Shown here: positions 46,806 through 58,249 of the stretch, one piece after another | Position numbering within the stretch: position 1 is the first letter of the stretch | Layout: every line of letters starts with the position of its first letter | NCBI GenBank assembly: GCA_035578175.1 | Contig: JAQMRL010000014.1 | Span: 17,308,274-17,372,273, forward strand | Source: Catonia carolina | Lineage: Eukaryota; Arthropoda; Insecta; Hemiptera; Achilidae | DNA length: 64,000 bases | Direction of reading: 5' to 3' | Position numbers and translations under genes: made by a program | Notes under the pieces: model-generated | The model's input: the letters and a program-made list of their open reading frames with translations, nothing else | What the model was told of the DNA's origin: nothing | Database searches by the model: none

Positions 46806-47757
46806 TATTTTTACTTTCTCTTGCCTATATGAATATATAGGAAGGAAAGTATTGTTTTCATGTCGATTTTTCGAAATCGAGTTTTCACCGGATCTATACG
46901 TTATCAGACCCCCTGAACCCAAAAAACATGTTTTTAGCGATTGGTCTGTGTGTGTGTGTGTGTGTGTGTGTGAACAGAATATCTCAAGAACGGAACACCG
47001 TACGAACTTGAAACTTGAAACGTAAGTTACATATCACTACTGGACCCGACACGAACATTTTCATCAAAATCGGTCAACCGGAAGTAGTAGTTTATTCGTA
47101 TAATTTTTCACTTTTTTGCGATTTTCTCAAAAACTAGTCCTACGATTTTTTTTAAAATCAACTGGTTTACTACATTTTTTATGCTCTACAATATAGGGTA
47201 GGCGCCATGTTTGCTGAAATTCTGCTTGAGGCTGTTTTTACGTAAAAACATTTTCTTTTTAAGATTGCGGCTTTAATATGCATTTTAGCGCAAAACGTTA
47301 TATAATAAAAGTTGTAGAGAATGTAAAATTCTACAACTTTTATTTCAAACATTTTTTTGTATAACGCTTAGTTTAGCGGTAATTTGCGATTTTCTGTTTT
47401 TTTTCTCACGAAAACGTGAGAAAAATCGATTTTTTTAACATTTCGGTCTTAGTATGCATTTTACGACAAAAGTGTATATAGTTAAATTTATAGAAAATTA
47501 AAAGATCTACAACTTTTGTTTAGAGCATTTTTCTCTACAGAGCCTAGTTTAGCGTGAAAGCGTGATTTTCCGTATTTTTAAGCCAAACTGAGTTCGATTG
47601 TCATTTTGCGTCATTCACTCATGATTAAAATAAGGTTTTGTTTTTGAGGTTAGTTTTTGTTTATTTCTAATATTTTATTAATAATGTTAGGTTTATTATT
47701 AATTATTTGCATTGGCAAGAGAAAGTTGTGTGAGTGTTTCACACCAGATTTTTTTTT
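46806..47757 (+). repeat. Rep-A, full length, best-preserved copy
   Basis: About 0.95 kb from ATTTTTACTTTCTCTTGCC to TTTCACACCAGATTTTT, with a short TG tract (46947-46971). The internal AATAAAAGTTGTAG and CTACAACTTTTATT arms are perfect complements. Confidence 0.9.
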
Positions 47758-47764
47758 ATGTTAA

Positions 47765-48251
47765 ACCTTGGTAAATAGTATACTTACTACTTTTACGAAG
47801 GCTTAACATAAACATTCCTTGGTAAGTAGTAGACTGTAGGCCTACTTACCAAAGAAACGTTTATTGAAATGGGAATTACATAATGTTTAGTGGTAAGAAT
47901 GGTTATTAAAACAACTTGTAGTCCTATATAACAGAACAATTTTTAGAATAATTTATCTCGACTTTATATTAGCATGAATGCTTTACTGTAAAAAACTCAA
48001 ATTTTCTAAGCGCTGTACAAAAGTAACAACAAAACAACACGGTTGCGTACGCTGGTATGAATTATTACTACATTCGTGTAATGAAGCAAATGGTCGCTGC
48101 GCACTAATTTGAAAATGTTGGTAGCCTACTTAACAGAAAAAAATCTATAAAATCATAAAATGCCAATAGGGTTCAACTGCATAGCTTATTCTTTAAAAAA
48201 AATCGATCTTATTGCCAGTGGTAAGTATACTTACCAAAGACGTATAAAGGG
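47765..48251. mobile_element. TTAA-flanked piggyBac-like MITE
   Basis: TTAA lies at 47761-47764 and 48252-48255. Near the ends are inverted TTGGTAAATAGTATACTTAC and, complemented, TTTGGTAAGTATACTTACCA; the right terminus reads CCCTTTATACGTC on the complement. There is no transposase. The left tip has lost about 10 bp relative to the right. Confidence 0.6.
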
Positions 48252-48255
48252 TTAA

Positions 48256-48834
48256 ATTTATAGTTATTGATAAATAGATATTCAAATTATTTAAATAAAC
48301 CCATCAGTTAAATGTTTATAAATTAAATAAGAATTTATTTAACGTGTATACTCAAATAAGTGGTACATCTGGATTTAAATTATTAACAACGGATGATTGT
48401 TGAATTCAGCAGAGAAATGTTATTGTTGAAGAGTGCTTTGAATTTAGAAGGAGCCGTTGTTGTCTTCTCCAACGAGGTTGTCGGTGTGTAAGAAGCTTTT
48501 TAAAACCGATGGTTTGGTGTTTTGAATGCCAGGATTTGTGAATTATTTACTAGGTAACAATTGAAAAGCTTGTTGTAAGCTGTTCAAGCGTCTATTTTCA
48601 AATGAGAAGGAGGAAAGATAACAATACGAAGGAGTTGTTCTTCACGTAAGGGTTATCTGCATAAGATATTTAACGTTACAAGGTACTATAGTACTTGTAG
48701 TAAGTAAAGGCGGATGTTCCCTAAACTTTTATCACTATTTCATTCCTGACAATGACGTAGCCAACATACAAGACTTGTATTAATTAACAACGTAGTAGTT
48801 AATTTTGTTGGTTGTGACTTTGTGAAAAAAATCA
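48256..48834. other. unassigned stretch
   Basis: AT-rich, no coding or repeat signal. Confidence 0.3.
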
Positions 48835-48845
48835 TTAGTATTTAT

Positions 48846-49170
48846 TACTAGTTAACCCACCGGGTTGGTCTAGAGGTAAAGTCGTCACCAAAATCAGCTG
48901 TTTAACAGCTGATATTCGGAGACGAAGGTTCCTGGTTCAAATCCTAGTAAAGTTAGTTACTTTTATACGGATTTGAATACTAGACAGTAATTACCGGTGT
49001 ACTTTGATGGTTGGGGTTCAATTAACCATACTCTCTCAGGAATGGTCGACCTGAATCTGTACAAGACTGCACCTCATACACATCAAACTCATCTCATTGG
49101 GTCATGGGGTTGCTTATTGTTTTGAATTGAACAGATTGCAACATACACATATTAAGGAATAAAAAAAAAA
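48846..49170 (+). mobile_element. SINE-3, complete
   Basis: CCACCGGGTTGGTCTAGAGG (A-box region), the AATCAGCTGTTTAACAGCTG palindrome, GGTTCAAATCCTAG (B box) and a body ending in a run of 10 A. TTAGTATTTAT at 48835 and 49171 is the target duplication. Second copy of the family at 27311-27632. Confidence 0.88.
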
Positions 49171-49204
49171 TTAGTATTTATATTAAAACTATGTTATTTA
49201 ATTT

Positions 49205-49581
49205 CTGCCCATAACAGACAGGTAGAGCGTCAAATTATTTACACTCAATCTGTTCGTTGCAGGGCTAAAAAAATAGTTCTGTTTTTATTACATGGTCAGC
49301 CAATTAAATGACTGAATCATTTTAAAACAAAAGAGGTAAAGGTGCAAAATACACTAATCAGAAAGTAATGAATTTCATTATACAGCCAGATCCTGTGGTG
49401 AATGAAGTGAAGGTGTCATTTGCAGAGTGGAAAATATGTGCTTTTCAGAGAGCCCGGCATGTTTATAAGCGTACTTTTCTATTTAGTGAGGAAGGTTTGG
49501 TATACCACCCTACTCCGCTTTTTACTAACTAAAGCCTCTGCAGGTTCAAACCAGGTTTTCAGCTGATGACCTAAACAACAC
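49205..49581 (+). repeat. Rep-B, complete copy
   Basis: From CTGCCCATAACAGACAGG to GACCTAAACAACAC, with a 14-bp duplication (ATGTTATTTAATTT at 49191, ATGTTATTTTATTT at 49582). Confidence 0.85.
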
Positions 49582-49693
49582 ATGTTATTTTATTTGTTAT
49601 ACAGGGTAGTCCATTCATCGGTCCCCAATATTTACGGAAATCGGAAGAAAGGTTTATGGAATAAGAAACCTGCAGACAAAAACCATTCGAAAG

Positions 49694-49792
49694 GATTACT
49701 TCATGGAAATAAATAAAAACAAAACGAAAGTGTTGAGCAGCAGAAAGAGTGATTTATAAGAGATCAGCAATTTAAAAGTAAGCAACGAAAAT
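49694..49792 (+). pseudogene. RTE-like LINE internal fragment
   Basis: About 100 bp reading RKDYFMEINKNKTKVLSSRK, matching the region after the FADD motif in the LINE copies at 3.1-5.3 and 35.3-38.5 kb. A stop follows KSDL. Confidence 0.75.
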
Positions 49793-50267
49793 GAATATTA
49801 AAGCAGCAATCTTAAAAAACCAATTTTTTACGTGAAAACAGCCTCTCCAAGAATTTCAGCAGGCATGACGCTTACCCTATCTTGTAAAGCATAAAACATT
49901 TAGTAAACGTGGCGATTATAAAAAAAAAACTTAGAACCAGTTTTTGAGAAAATCGCAAAAAAGTGAAAAATTACACGAATAAACTACTTCTTCCGGTAGA
50001 CCGATTTTGATGAAAATGTTCGTGTCGGGACCGGTAGTGGTATCTAACTTAAGGTTCACGTTTCAAGTTCGTACGATGTTCCGTTCTTGAGATATTCTGT
50101 TCACACACACATACACACACACACAAACAGACCAATCGCTAAAAACATGTTTTTTGGTTTCAGGGGGTCTGAAAATGCGTAGATCCGGTGAAAACTCGAT
50201 ACCGAAAAATCGACATGAAAACAATACTTTACTTCCTATATATTAATATAGGCAAGAAAAAGTAAAA
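49793..50267 (-). repeat. Rep-A 5' half
   Basis: A reverse copy ending at ATAGGCAAGAAAAAGTAAAA; the CA tract is at about 50101-50126. The 3' half is missing. Confidence 0.82.
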
Positions 50268-50379
50268 AGAAACAAGAAAAATAAAATTGAAAAAAGCCGT
50301 CTATGATAAAAGTTGATATTTGGGGCGAAAAGGTTTTTTAATTCATTTTCACAAAGGCATCTTACTGATGAGTTCACCT

Positions 50380-50531
50380 ATGCACCTATATAATATGCAT
50401 ACGTACATAATTACATAACATATACATGGGCATTCATAAGTACAAATGTACTATGTAATACTGTGTATTCGGATTAACCGGAATTTTGATTTTCCAAGGT
50501 GGGTATAGCCCGAATAATCGAGGTTGGACTG
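50380..50531. repeat. pogo/Tigger-type terminal fragment
   Basis: Ends GAATAATCGAGGTTGGACTG followed by TA. It shares GGCATTCATAAGTACAAA and TAATACTGTGTATTC with 59135-59277, another fragment of the same family. Confidence 0.6.
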
Positions 50532-50536
50532 TAATT

Positions 50537-50637
50537 GGTAGACCATGAGATAAGAAAGTACTATTTTTTGTAACCCTAGAAATAAAAGATCGAGTGCAAA
50601 TAATTTAACACTCCAAATGACTGTTATGAGCAGATAT
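50537..50637 (-). repeat. Rep-B 5' fragment
   Basis: Contains ACCATGAGATAAGAAAGTAC and TTAACACTCCAAATGACTG in reverse orientation. Confidence 0.6.
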
Positions 50638-51002
50638 TATAACTAATAAAAATGTATATGTTGAAGGTTATTATTACTTGAAAGCAATTGAAACACTTGC
50701 TATATGGTATTTTGTGAAATTTATTTGACAAGTTCAGAGACAACGGATTCAGTTTACTATAATTTCATTGTAATACTTGGTTTCAGATCAGGATTAGTTG
50801 ATAAAGGTAACACACAAAGATACAATGTTGGAGAAAGGAGGCCCGTTCTGTTGTAACCTGCGTTGAGACCGTGTAAAATTGATCTGTGAATATAGGCCAG
50901 TTATTTCCCACGGGGATTATTTCCCATCGGATAATTCAGTAAGCGTTAACCAATACCATCGAAGAATACAAATTAAAGGGAGTTACAGGTTTATCGAGAC
51001 AT
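50638..51002. other. unassigned stretch
   Basis: AT-rich; nothing recognised. Confidence 0.3.
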
Positions 51003-52131
51003 AAATTCACGTGTATAGTTCTACCATCTCTAATAATACCAATATTGTTAAACGTGTTCCATTTGTATAAAACATAGCTGTATTCACATTTTACTGTCTC
51101 TGGCCTTTATGAATACGAGGTGTGGCTATTAAATAACGAGACTGACGTAAACAATTTTATTTTAATTTTATACATAATCGCTTATTGTCACCTTCAATAA
51201 ACGCTCCTTTTCTATTCCTACAACGTTCCATGCGAATATTCCGTTGTTGAAAACAGTGCTGGAAGTCATCTTCTGTCAGCTTCTTCTAGACACGTGCCGC
51301 TTTCTCTTTTACAGCTTCCACAGACTCAAATCTTGTCCCTGTTAATGCAAATTTCACCTTTGGTAACAGGTAAAAAATAATGTTATGAAACGTTGGTTTT
51401 TTACTTATGATCCGGAAACGAAGCGCCAATCCATGCACTGGAAGAGCCGAACTTCACCGAAAGCCAAAAAAGCTCGAATGAGGAAGTCAAAATTTAAAGC
51501 AATGATGATTGTTTTTTTTCATATTCATGGGATTGTGTACCTTCACTGGGTTCCTGAAGGTCAAACAATAATTAATCAATATAACTACCTTGAGGTACTT
51601 TCTAAACTACGCCCCAAATTTGTAAGAACAAATCATGGGTTCTCTACCAAGACAATGCGCGAGCTCATTCCGCATCATTTGTCAAGATGTTTCTAGCCAA
51701 GTAAAGCATCTCAGTGTTATAACATCCACCTTATTCACTAGATCTTGCACCATGTGACTTCTACCTGTTCCGTAAGGTGAAATCTGCATTAAAAGGGACA
51801 AGATTTGAGTCTGTGGAAGCTGTAAAAGAGAAAGCGGCACGTGTCCTTAAGGAGCTGACGGAAGATGACTTCCAGCACTGTTTCCAACAATGGAAAATTC
51901 GCATGGAGCGTTGTAAGAATAGAGGAGTGCATATTGAAGCGGACAATAAGCGATAATGTATAAAATAAAAATAAATTTCTGTACAACGTCAGTCTCTTTA
52001 TTTAATAGCCGCAACTCGTAAATTCATGTGTATAGTTCTACCATCTCTAATAATACCAATATTGTGAAACGTGTTCCATTCGTATAAAACATAACTATTA
52101 ACATTTTACTTTCTCTGGCCTTTATGAACGA
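51003..52131. repeat. 112-bp direct repeats flanking mariner derivative C
   Basis: 51003-51115 and 52020-52131 match at about 93-95 percent by eye, starting AAATTCAYGTGTATAG and ending TGGCCTTTATGAA. The last 26 bp are the first bases of a Rep-A. The mariner occupies exactly the junction between the two repeats. Confidence 0.85.
51116..52018 (+). mobile_element. mariner derivative C, palindromic ends
   Basis: TA-flanked (51114, 52019). The first 260 bp are the inverted 3' end of the same element, joined near 51372 to the body at the position of the first catalytic Asp, the same junction as in derivative B. The plus-strand relic has YDPETKRQSMHWKSRTSPKA, GIVYLHWVPEGQT and, after shifts, YQDNA and AKSISVL with the same TAA stop as B. 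It is inactive. Confidence 0.88.
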
Positions 52132-52230
52132 AAGTATTGTTTTCATTTCGATTTTTCGAAGAGTTTTCACCGTATATAGGGTACATGTTGCTTGACCCCT
52201 GAACCAAAAAAAACATGTTTTTAGCGATAG

Positions 52231-52320
<90 letters not shown>

Positions 52321-53105
52321 GTGTGTGTGTGTGAACAGAATATCTCAAGAACTGAACATTGTACGAAGTTGGAACTTTAAGTACCACTAGAGGATCCGAC
52401 ACGAATATTTTCATCAAAATCGGTCAACCGGAATTAATAGTTTTTCGTGTGTGTTTTTACTTTTTTGCGATTTTCTCAAAAACGGCTCCTACGATTTTTT
52501 TAATCACCTTATTTACTATATTTGTAATCTCTACGAGATAGGGTAGGCGCCATGACTGCTGAAATTCTTTGGCGAGGCTGTGCTCACATAGAAAAAAACG
52601 GGGTTTTTTTTAAATTGCGGCCTTAATCGGCATTTTATCGCATAAATGTATAACCAAAGTTGTAGAAAATTAAAAAACCTACAACTTTTACTGCAAACAT
52701 TTTTTGTATACCACTTAGTTTAGCAGTAATTAGTGATTAACTTTTTTTCATGAAAATAAATGTAATAAATCGATTTTTACGATTTTGGCCGTAGTTTGCA
52801 TTTACCGACAAATATTGATATAATCCAATTTATAGAAAATTAAAAGATCGACAACTTTTATTTAAAGTGTTTTTCTCTACAGAGTTTAGCGTGAAAGAGT
52901 GATTTTCCGTATTTTTAAGCCAAACTTAGGTTAATTTTCATTTTGCGTCTTTCACTTACGAAATTTTAATCATGATTAAAATTAGGTTATGCTGATTGAG
53001 GTTAGTTTTTTGTTTATTTCTAATGTTTTTTTACTAATGTCAAATTATATTATTAATATTTGCATTGGTAAGAGAACGTTGTGTGAGTGTTTCACACCAG
53101 ATGGT
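52098..53105 (+). repeat. Rep-A, full length, CT/GT tract
   Basis: Starts ATTTTACTTTCTCTGGCC and ends GTTTCACACCAGATGG. The tract is compound: CT repeats (52232-52276) then GT repeats (52277-52332). A 22-bp palindrome, AATTTTAATCATGATTAAAATT, lies at about 52963. Confidence 0.88.
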
Positions 53106-53159
53106 TTTTATTTCATAATTACATTCGTTCAGATAATATTCCTATTACGGTGCTGATGA

Positions 53160-54262
53160 ATTTTTGCTGGAAAATCACTTTAAAAGTAGGCTCTGTAGAG
53201 AAAATTACATAAAAAAAAAATTGTAGATCTTTTACTTACCTATAAATTGGATTGTATACATTTTTGTCATTAAATGCATACTACGGTGGAAATATTAAAA
53301 AGTCCGATTTTTACAGATTTTTATGAAAAAAACCACAACAGAAAATCACTAATTACCGCATTGTACAAGGAAAGTTTGGAATAAAAGTTGAATGTTGATA
53401 ATTTGTTTATTACTTTGATCATATACACTTTTGCCCTCAGATACATATTAAGGCCGAAATATTAAAAAAAAAAAAACATTTTCTACGAGAGCACTACCTC
53501 CCAAGAATTCCTTCTTCTTCTTCTTCTTCTTCTTACTATCAAGGATTAGGCATACGCCTGTTCCGAACTCACAAACCATCTTTCACTCTACAGAAACACG
53601 AGACATTCCAACCCGTACATCTCGACTACTGCTATCTTCTTCGAGGTCTTCCCACCTCCCTTCTACCTGGAACATATTCCGTCACTTATAGAGGTATTCT
53701 CTCCTCTGGCATTCGTTCCAAATGTTGCCTCCATTGATTCCGGTACTCCTCCACTTTTTCATTCAAGCTAAATACACCCAACTCGGATCTAATTTCTTCG
53801 TTATGTATTAGATCCAGCCTCGAGCAGCCCTTCACCCTTCTTAAAAACCTCATTTCAGCTGCTTGGATCCCAAGAATTTCAGCAAACGTAATGCCTACCC
53901 TATCATGTAGAACACAAAAAAGTAGTAAATGAGTCAATTTAAAATAAAAAATAGGAGCGATGTTTGAACAAATCGCAAAAAATTGAAAATTACGATTAAA
54001 CTACTACTTCCGGTTAACCGATTTCGATGAAAATGTTAGTGTCAAATCCTCTAGTAGTATCTAACTTAAGTTTCAAGTTTCAACTTCGTACGATGTTCTA
54101 TTCTTGAGATATTCTGTTCACACACGGACCAATCGCTTAAAACAAGTTATTTTTGGTTCAGGGGGTCTGAAAACGTGTAAATCCGGTGAAAACTCGATTT
54201 CGTAAAATCGACATTAAAACAATACTTTCCTTCCTATATATTCATATAGGCACGAGTAAGTA
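53160..54262 (-). repeat. Rep-A split by a LINE tail
   Basis: Reverse copy in two parts, 53160-53509 and 53869-54262, ending at ATAGGCACGAGTAAGTAAAC. The CA tract is almost lost. Confidence 0.82.
53510..53868 (-). mobile_element. LINE 3' tail with GAA repeats
   Basis: Flanked by a perfect 10-bp duplication, CCCAAGAATT at 53500 and 53869. The minus strand reads AAEMRFLRRVKGCSRLDLIH, EEIRSELGVFSLNEKVEEYR and HLERMPEERIPL, a LINE C-terminal region, and ends in GAA repeats. Confidence 0.85.
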
Positions 54263-54944
54263 AACAAGTAGAGTCAACGGAGGTTCAAAGGAATTTTTTT
54301 AAAAAACCACATCTTAGCGTTGAACAGTATAATAAATATACTATAAAAAAATACTATTAAAAAGATAAATATATATGATAAATCTATTTAGTAAATATCT
54401 TTCTATAAAACCTTTTAAAAGTTTGAAAATTTAAAAAGAATGATGAAAGTAAAAAGCAGGGACAATTCCCAATAGATCGGTGTCGCTTCATTTATAAAAA
54501 TTGCTCTCAGTTATTTAAGACAGTAAAAGGATTTATGTTTTTAAATCTATTTATTTTATATTCGTCGAATATAAATTTCTTTTAAAACCGACAAACTTTA
54601 ATACTGAATATTAAAAGTTTTAAAAGTCACTTTAGTATAAATAAATTTTAAATTTCAAAGTATGCTTTAATACTGAATATGTTTAAACCAATTAACAAGC
54701 AATAAATCACACAGAAATACTTTTCTGTGTAATTCCTGAATTTTTGACCGATTTCGATGTTATTTCCTCTACAGTTACAATAATATTTTATGTGAGGAAC
54801 AATTTCAATGATTAAATATGATAAAAAATTAACCAATTTTAATGCATGTTTATTTACTGGAATTCATGTGAAGTAAAATTATAATACAAGGAGAGTCATC
54901 GAAATGTATACAGGTATTGTCTTTTTAGTTATTAACATTATGAT
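54263..54944. other. unassigned AT-rich DNA
   Basis: Very AT-rich; nothing recognised. Confidence 0.3.
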
Positions 54945-56135
54945 ATTTGAGAACAGAAAAAAAGAACAAAGGGGAGAGAGAGAGAGACAGATGGAGAAAG
55001 AGTGAGATGGAATGGGACGGATAATAAGAGAACGGAGTAGAAGAACCGATCGAGAATGAAAGGACGTGGAGAACCAGTAAAAAAGAGAGCAGAGAGATGG
55101 GTGAAAGGAAAGAAAGAGAAAGGGAAAGAGTGGAAGGCAGAGAAAGACAGAGTGAACGGACGAGAAACGGAGAAGCACAAAGAGAAGAGTCCAGAGAAGG
55201 AGTAGGGAAGAAGTGGAAAACGAGGTGGGGAAGGAGATACAGCTACAATGAGAGAAAGGTACAGGGAAAGAGAAAGAGTGAGAGAGGGGAAAGAGAGAGA
55301 GAGAGAGTGGTAGAGATATAGAAAGAGAGAGAGAGAGTGGTAGAGATATAGAAAGAGAGAGAGAGTGGTAGAGATATAGAAAGAGAAAGAGAGAGAGAGA
55401 GACAGAATGAGTGAGAAACGGGGAAACACAAAGAGAAGAGTCCAGAGAAGGAGTAGGGGAGAAGTGGAAAAGAGAGGTGGGGAAGGAGATATAGAGCTAC
55501 AATGAGAGAAAGGTACAAAGAGAGGGAGAGAGAAAGAGAATGAGTGAGAGAAAGGAGAGAGAGCGCGGTAGAGATACAGAAAGAGAAAGAGAGAGAATTA
55601 GATAGGGGAGAGGGAGGAGGAGATAAATAGAGTGAGAGAGAGGGGGAAAGAGAGTGAGAAATGGAGAGGGAGGGAGCCAAAAGGCAGAGGCAAAAAAAGA
55701 GAAAAAGAGATCGAGATAGAGAGGAATAAAAGGTAAAGGGAGGAGAGAGGAAGAAATGGTCGAGAGAAAAAGAGTGAACGGAAAAGTAGAGGGGTAAAGA
55801 GAGCGAGAAAGGGGTAAGAAAGAGAGAGCTACAGACAGAGAGGGGGACAAATATAGACAAGGAGTGGACGAGATAGGGGAAGATGAAAGGGGGTGAGAAA
55901 GAAAGAGTGGAGTAGAGAGGTGAGAAGGAGACGGATAGAGGGGTTTCGGGGTTAAAGAGGGTGACTGGGAGGGTCGGAGACAGAGAGTGAGGGAAGAATG
56001 AGGGGATAGGAGGGAGTAAGAGAACAACGAGAGGGAGGAGGGTTGGGGGAGTGTGAGATAACTATGAAGGAGAGAAGAAGGAGTGATAAAGGTGGAGGGA
56101 GAGGAAAATTTTGAGGGAGTTGGCGGGAGGATTTG
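54945..56135 (+). repeat. 1.2-kb polypurine tract with imperfect tandem repeats
   Basis: The plus strand is almost entirely A and G. A unit of about 250 bp recurs: AAGAGAAGAGTCCAGAGAAG occurs at about 55180 and 55430. Inside are 30-bp units with GTGGTAGAGATATAGAAAGA, three times in 55306-55390. The long Ser/Leu/Pro-rich minus-strand frames here are a composition effect. Confidence 0.85.
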
Positions 56136-56575
56136 AAATTTGGTGTTAGAGTATTTATTCAAGAACCATAATTCAGTGTCATTAATTTCGGGTCACATAA
56201 CAGCTGAAAAGACATCAAAACAGTTATCGCATTAAGTAACTCAAAACTTCAGCTATATGTGTTCTGTAATTTAGTAAAGTGTGTGTGCAGTACATACGAC
56301 ACTAAGATACTGCACAAACTTTGCTTTACTTTGAGACCGAAAATTGTTCAACTAATTTCATCCTACCTTCTAAGTACCCCCAAGCGTTGTGAATTCAAAT
56401 TAGCTGTGAATAGTTCAGCATCACTCTCTCTCTTTCTGTAGATGTCACACCGGTAATAACTTTTAATATGTCTTGAAACAACCAAGAAAATTATTCATCT
56501 TTTAGTTTCCGTTCATTAAAAAAAATTACAAAGAAAAGTAGACAGCTTTTATCAGGAGCAGAATTCTACAATAAT
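56136..56575. other. unassigned stretch
   Basis: No coding or repeat signal recognised. Confidence 0.3.
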
Positions 56576-56585
56576 GCAAGGTCAT

Positions 56586-56983
56586 GCCCATAACAAGCAA
56601 ATAGAGTATTAAATTATTAGCATTAGATCTGATAATTTTTCTAGCTACAAAAAAGGTTCTGTATCTTATCAAAATGGTCAGCCAATTATACGAGTATGTC
56701 TGATGCAGTTAAGAACAGAAGAGGCAGAGGTGTAAAATACACTAATTAAAGTTATCTCCTGAGAATGAATTTATTTTGACAGCCAGACCCTGTGGTGAAT
56801 GAACTGAAGTTGACATTTGCAGGATGGAAATTAGAGCTTTTCAGATGGCCCGACATGCTGGTAAACATACTTTTCCATTCAGTGAGGAAGACATTTGGTA
56901 AACCACCTCACTTCTCGTTATACTTAGTAAAGCCTCTAGAGGTTCAAACCAGTTTTTCAGCTGATGACCTGAACAACAACAAC
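56586..56983 (+). repeat. Rep-B, complete copy, diverged
   Basis: From GCCCATAACAAGCAAATAG to GACCTGAACAACAACAAC, flanked by GCAAGGTCAT (56576) and GCAAGGTTAT (56984). Confidence 0.85.
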
Positions 56984-56993
56984 GCAAGGTTAT

Positions 56994-57464
56994 CTCTCTG
57001 CCACTTTTGGTATTACAAGAGGATTTCGTCCTCTTGTAAGTATGGAATGAGGAGAGCTGGAAGTTGGTCGCTCAGTTTGCGGAGAGGGTGGTTGGGAGAC
57101 TGCGGAAGGAGGAAACATTTGGAGATCAGCGGGATCGCCCTCTCTCACAGTAAATTAATACTGTCCCGATCTCAGAAAGTAGGCACACTAATTTCCTCAG
57201 CTGGTGATGAAAGAGATGAATGAAAGTGAAAGAGTGAGTGTTGGTCAGTGACAGCGAGAGGGGAATTAGGCTCCCTTCCACGCCGCGCTGACAGTATGTA
57301 AATTTTTGAACCCAACATTTCCCCTGTAGTACTACTGGGTGATTCATTTAAAAGTAGCCCGCCGCTCGAGTAATTTTCATATGCTGTATTGGCAGCACTG
57401 ATCACGATGTGATCGACTGGCCTTTATAGTACAATTTATATTATATTATTTAATTATTATATTA
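56994..57464. other. unassigned stretch
   Basis: Contains overlapping short minus-strand frames (57126-57405) with no recognised domain. TACTACTGGGTGATTCATTT near 57330 may be the left end of the transposon relic that follows. Confidence 0.3.
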
Positions 57465-57790
57465 TTACAGAGTACAATTTTTTCCATCAAGATGGTACAA
57501 CATGTCACACATGTCGCTAGTCCCTATCTCGTATCAGTCAGGCTTTTCCCATGCGAGTTATTAGTAAAGATTTGTGGCCTCCTCGTTCACCCGATTTGAG
57601 TATGTGCGATTTTTTTCTATGGGGTTATTTAAAAGGAACTGTTTACCAAACAAACCCCGGCAGTATACATGAGCTAAAGAATAATATCGTGGCAGCCATT
57701 CAAGCTATAGACGTTTCCGTATTGCGTCGTGTGTGCAGTAAAATAACATTGAACGAGCGCAAAAATGTGTAAGCGTTCAAGGACGCCACT
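57465..57790 (+). pseudogene. mariner-related transposase C-terminal relic
   Basis: The plus strand reads FFHQDGTTCHTCR at the second catalytic Asp. After a frameshift it reads DLWPPRSPDLSMCDFFLWGY with the third Asp, then LKGTVYQTNPGSIHELKNNI. The WPPRSPDL..CDFFLWG block is typical of mariner-related transposases with the helix-turn-helix seen at 20.9-22.2 kb. The N-terminal two-thirds are absent. Confidence 0.82.
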
Positions 57791-57995
57791 TTCAGCATCT
57801 ACTGTAAAGGTGAAGATGAAATTTGTACATAAATTTTAAATAAATATGTAAAATTATGTATTAAGTAATTCTATTTATTCATCTCCTTCAAAGTATTCCA
57901 TCTCCTTCAAAGTAGTCTCCCTCCAAATCAGTACAACGACATCCAAAAAATCGATAGATTCCAGACAATTTCTGCAACGCATTTATGTACGCCAG

Positions 57996-58249
57996 TTTGT
58001 TTAGGTCATCAGGCGAAAGGCTAGTTTGAACCTCTAGAGGCTTTAGGCTACTAAGTATAACCAGGAATGATGTGGTTTACCATTGGTTCCTTACCAAGTG
58101 GAAAAGAATGCTTATCAACATGCCAGGCCCTCTGAAAAACATCTACTTTCCACCCTGCACGTAACACCTTCACTTCTTTCACCACAGGGTCTGCCTGTAT
58201 AATGAAATTCATTACTCACAGAGGAGATAACTCTGACTAGTGTCTTTTA
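57996..58249 (-). repeat. Rep-B 3' part
   Basis: Starts GTTTAGGTCATCAGGCGAAA and stops at CTGACTAGTGTCTTTTA, where the LTR-like sequence begins. Confidence 0.72.

Noticed and set aside
54938..56162. Long minus-strand frames (163-221 codons) rich in Ser, Leu, Pro and Phe
   Set aside because: They overlap one another in different frames of an almost pure purine/pyrimidine tract, where stops are rare. No domain or signal supports a gene.
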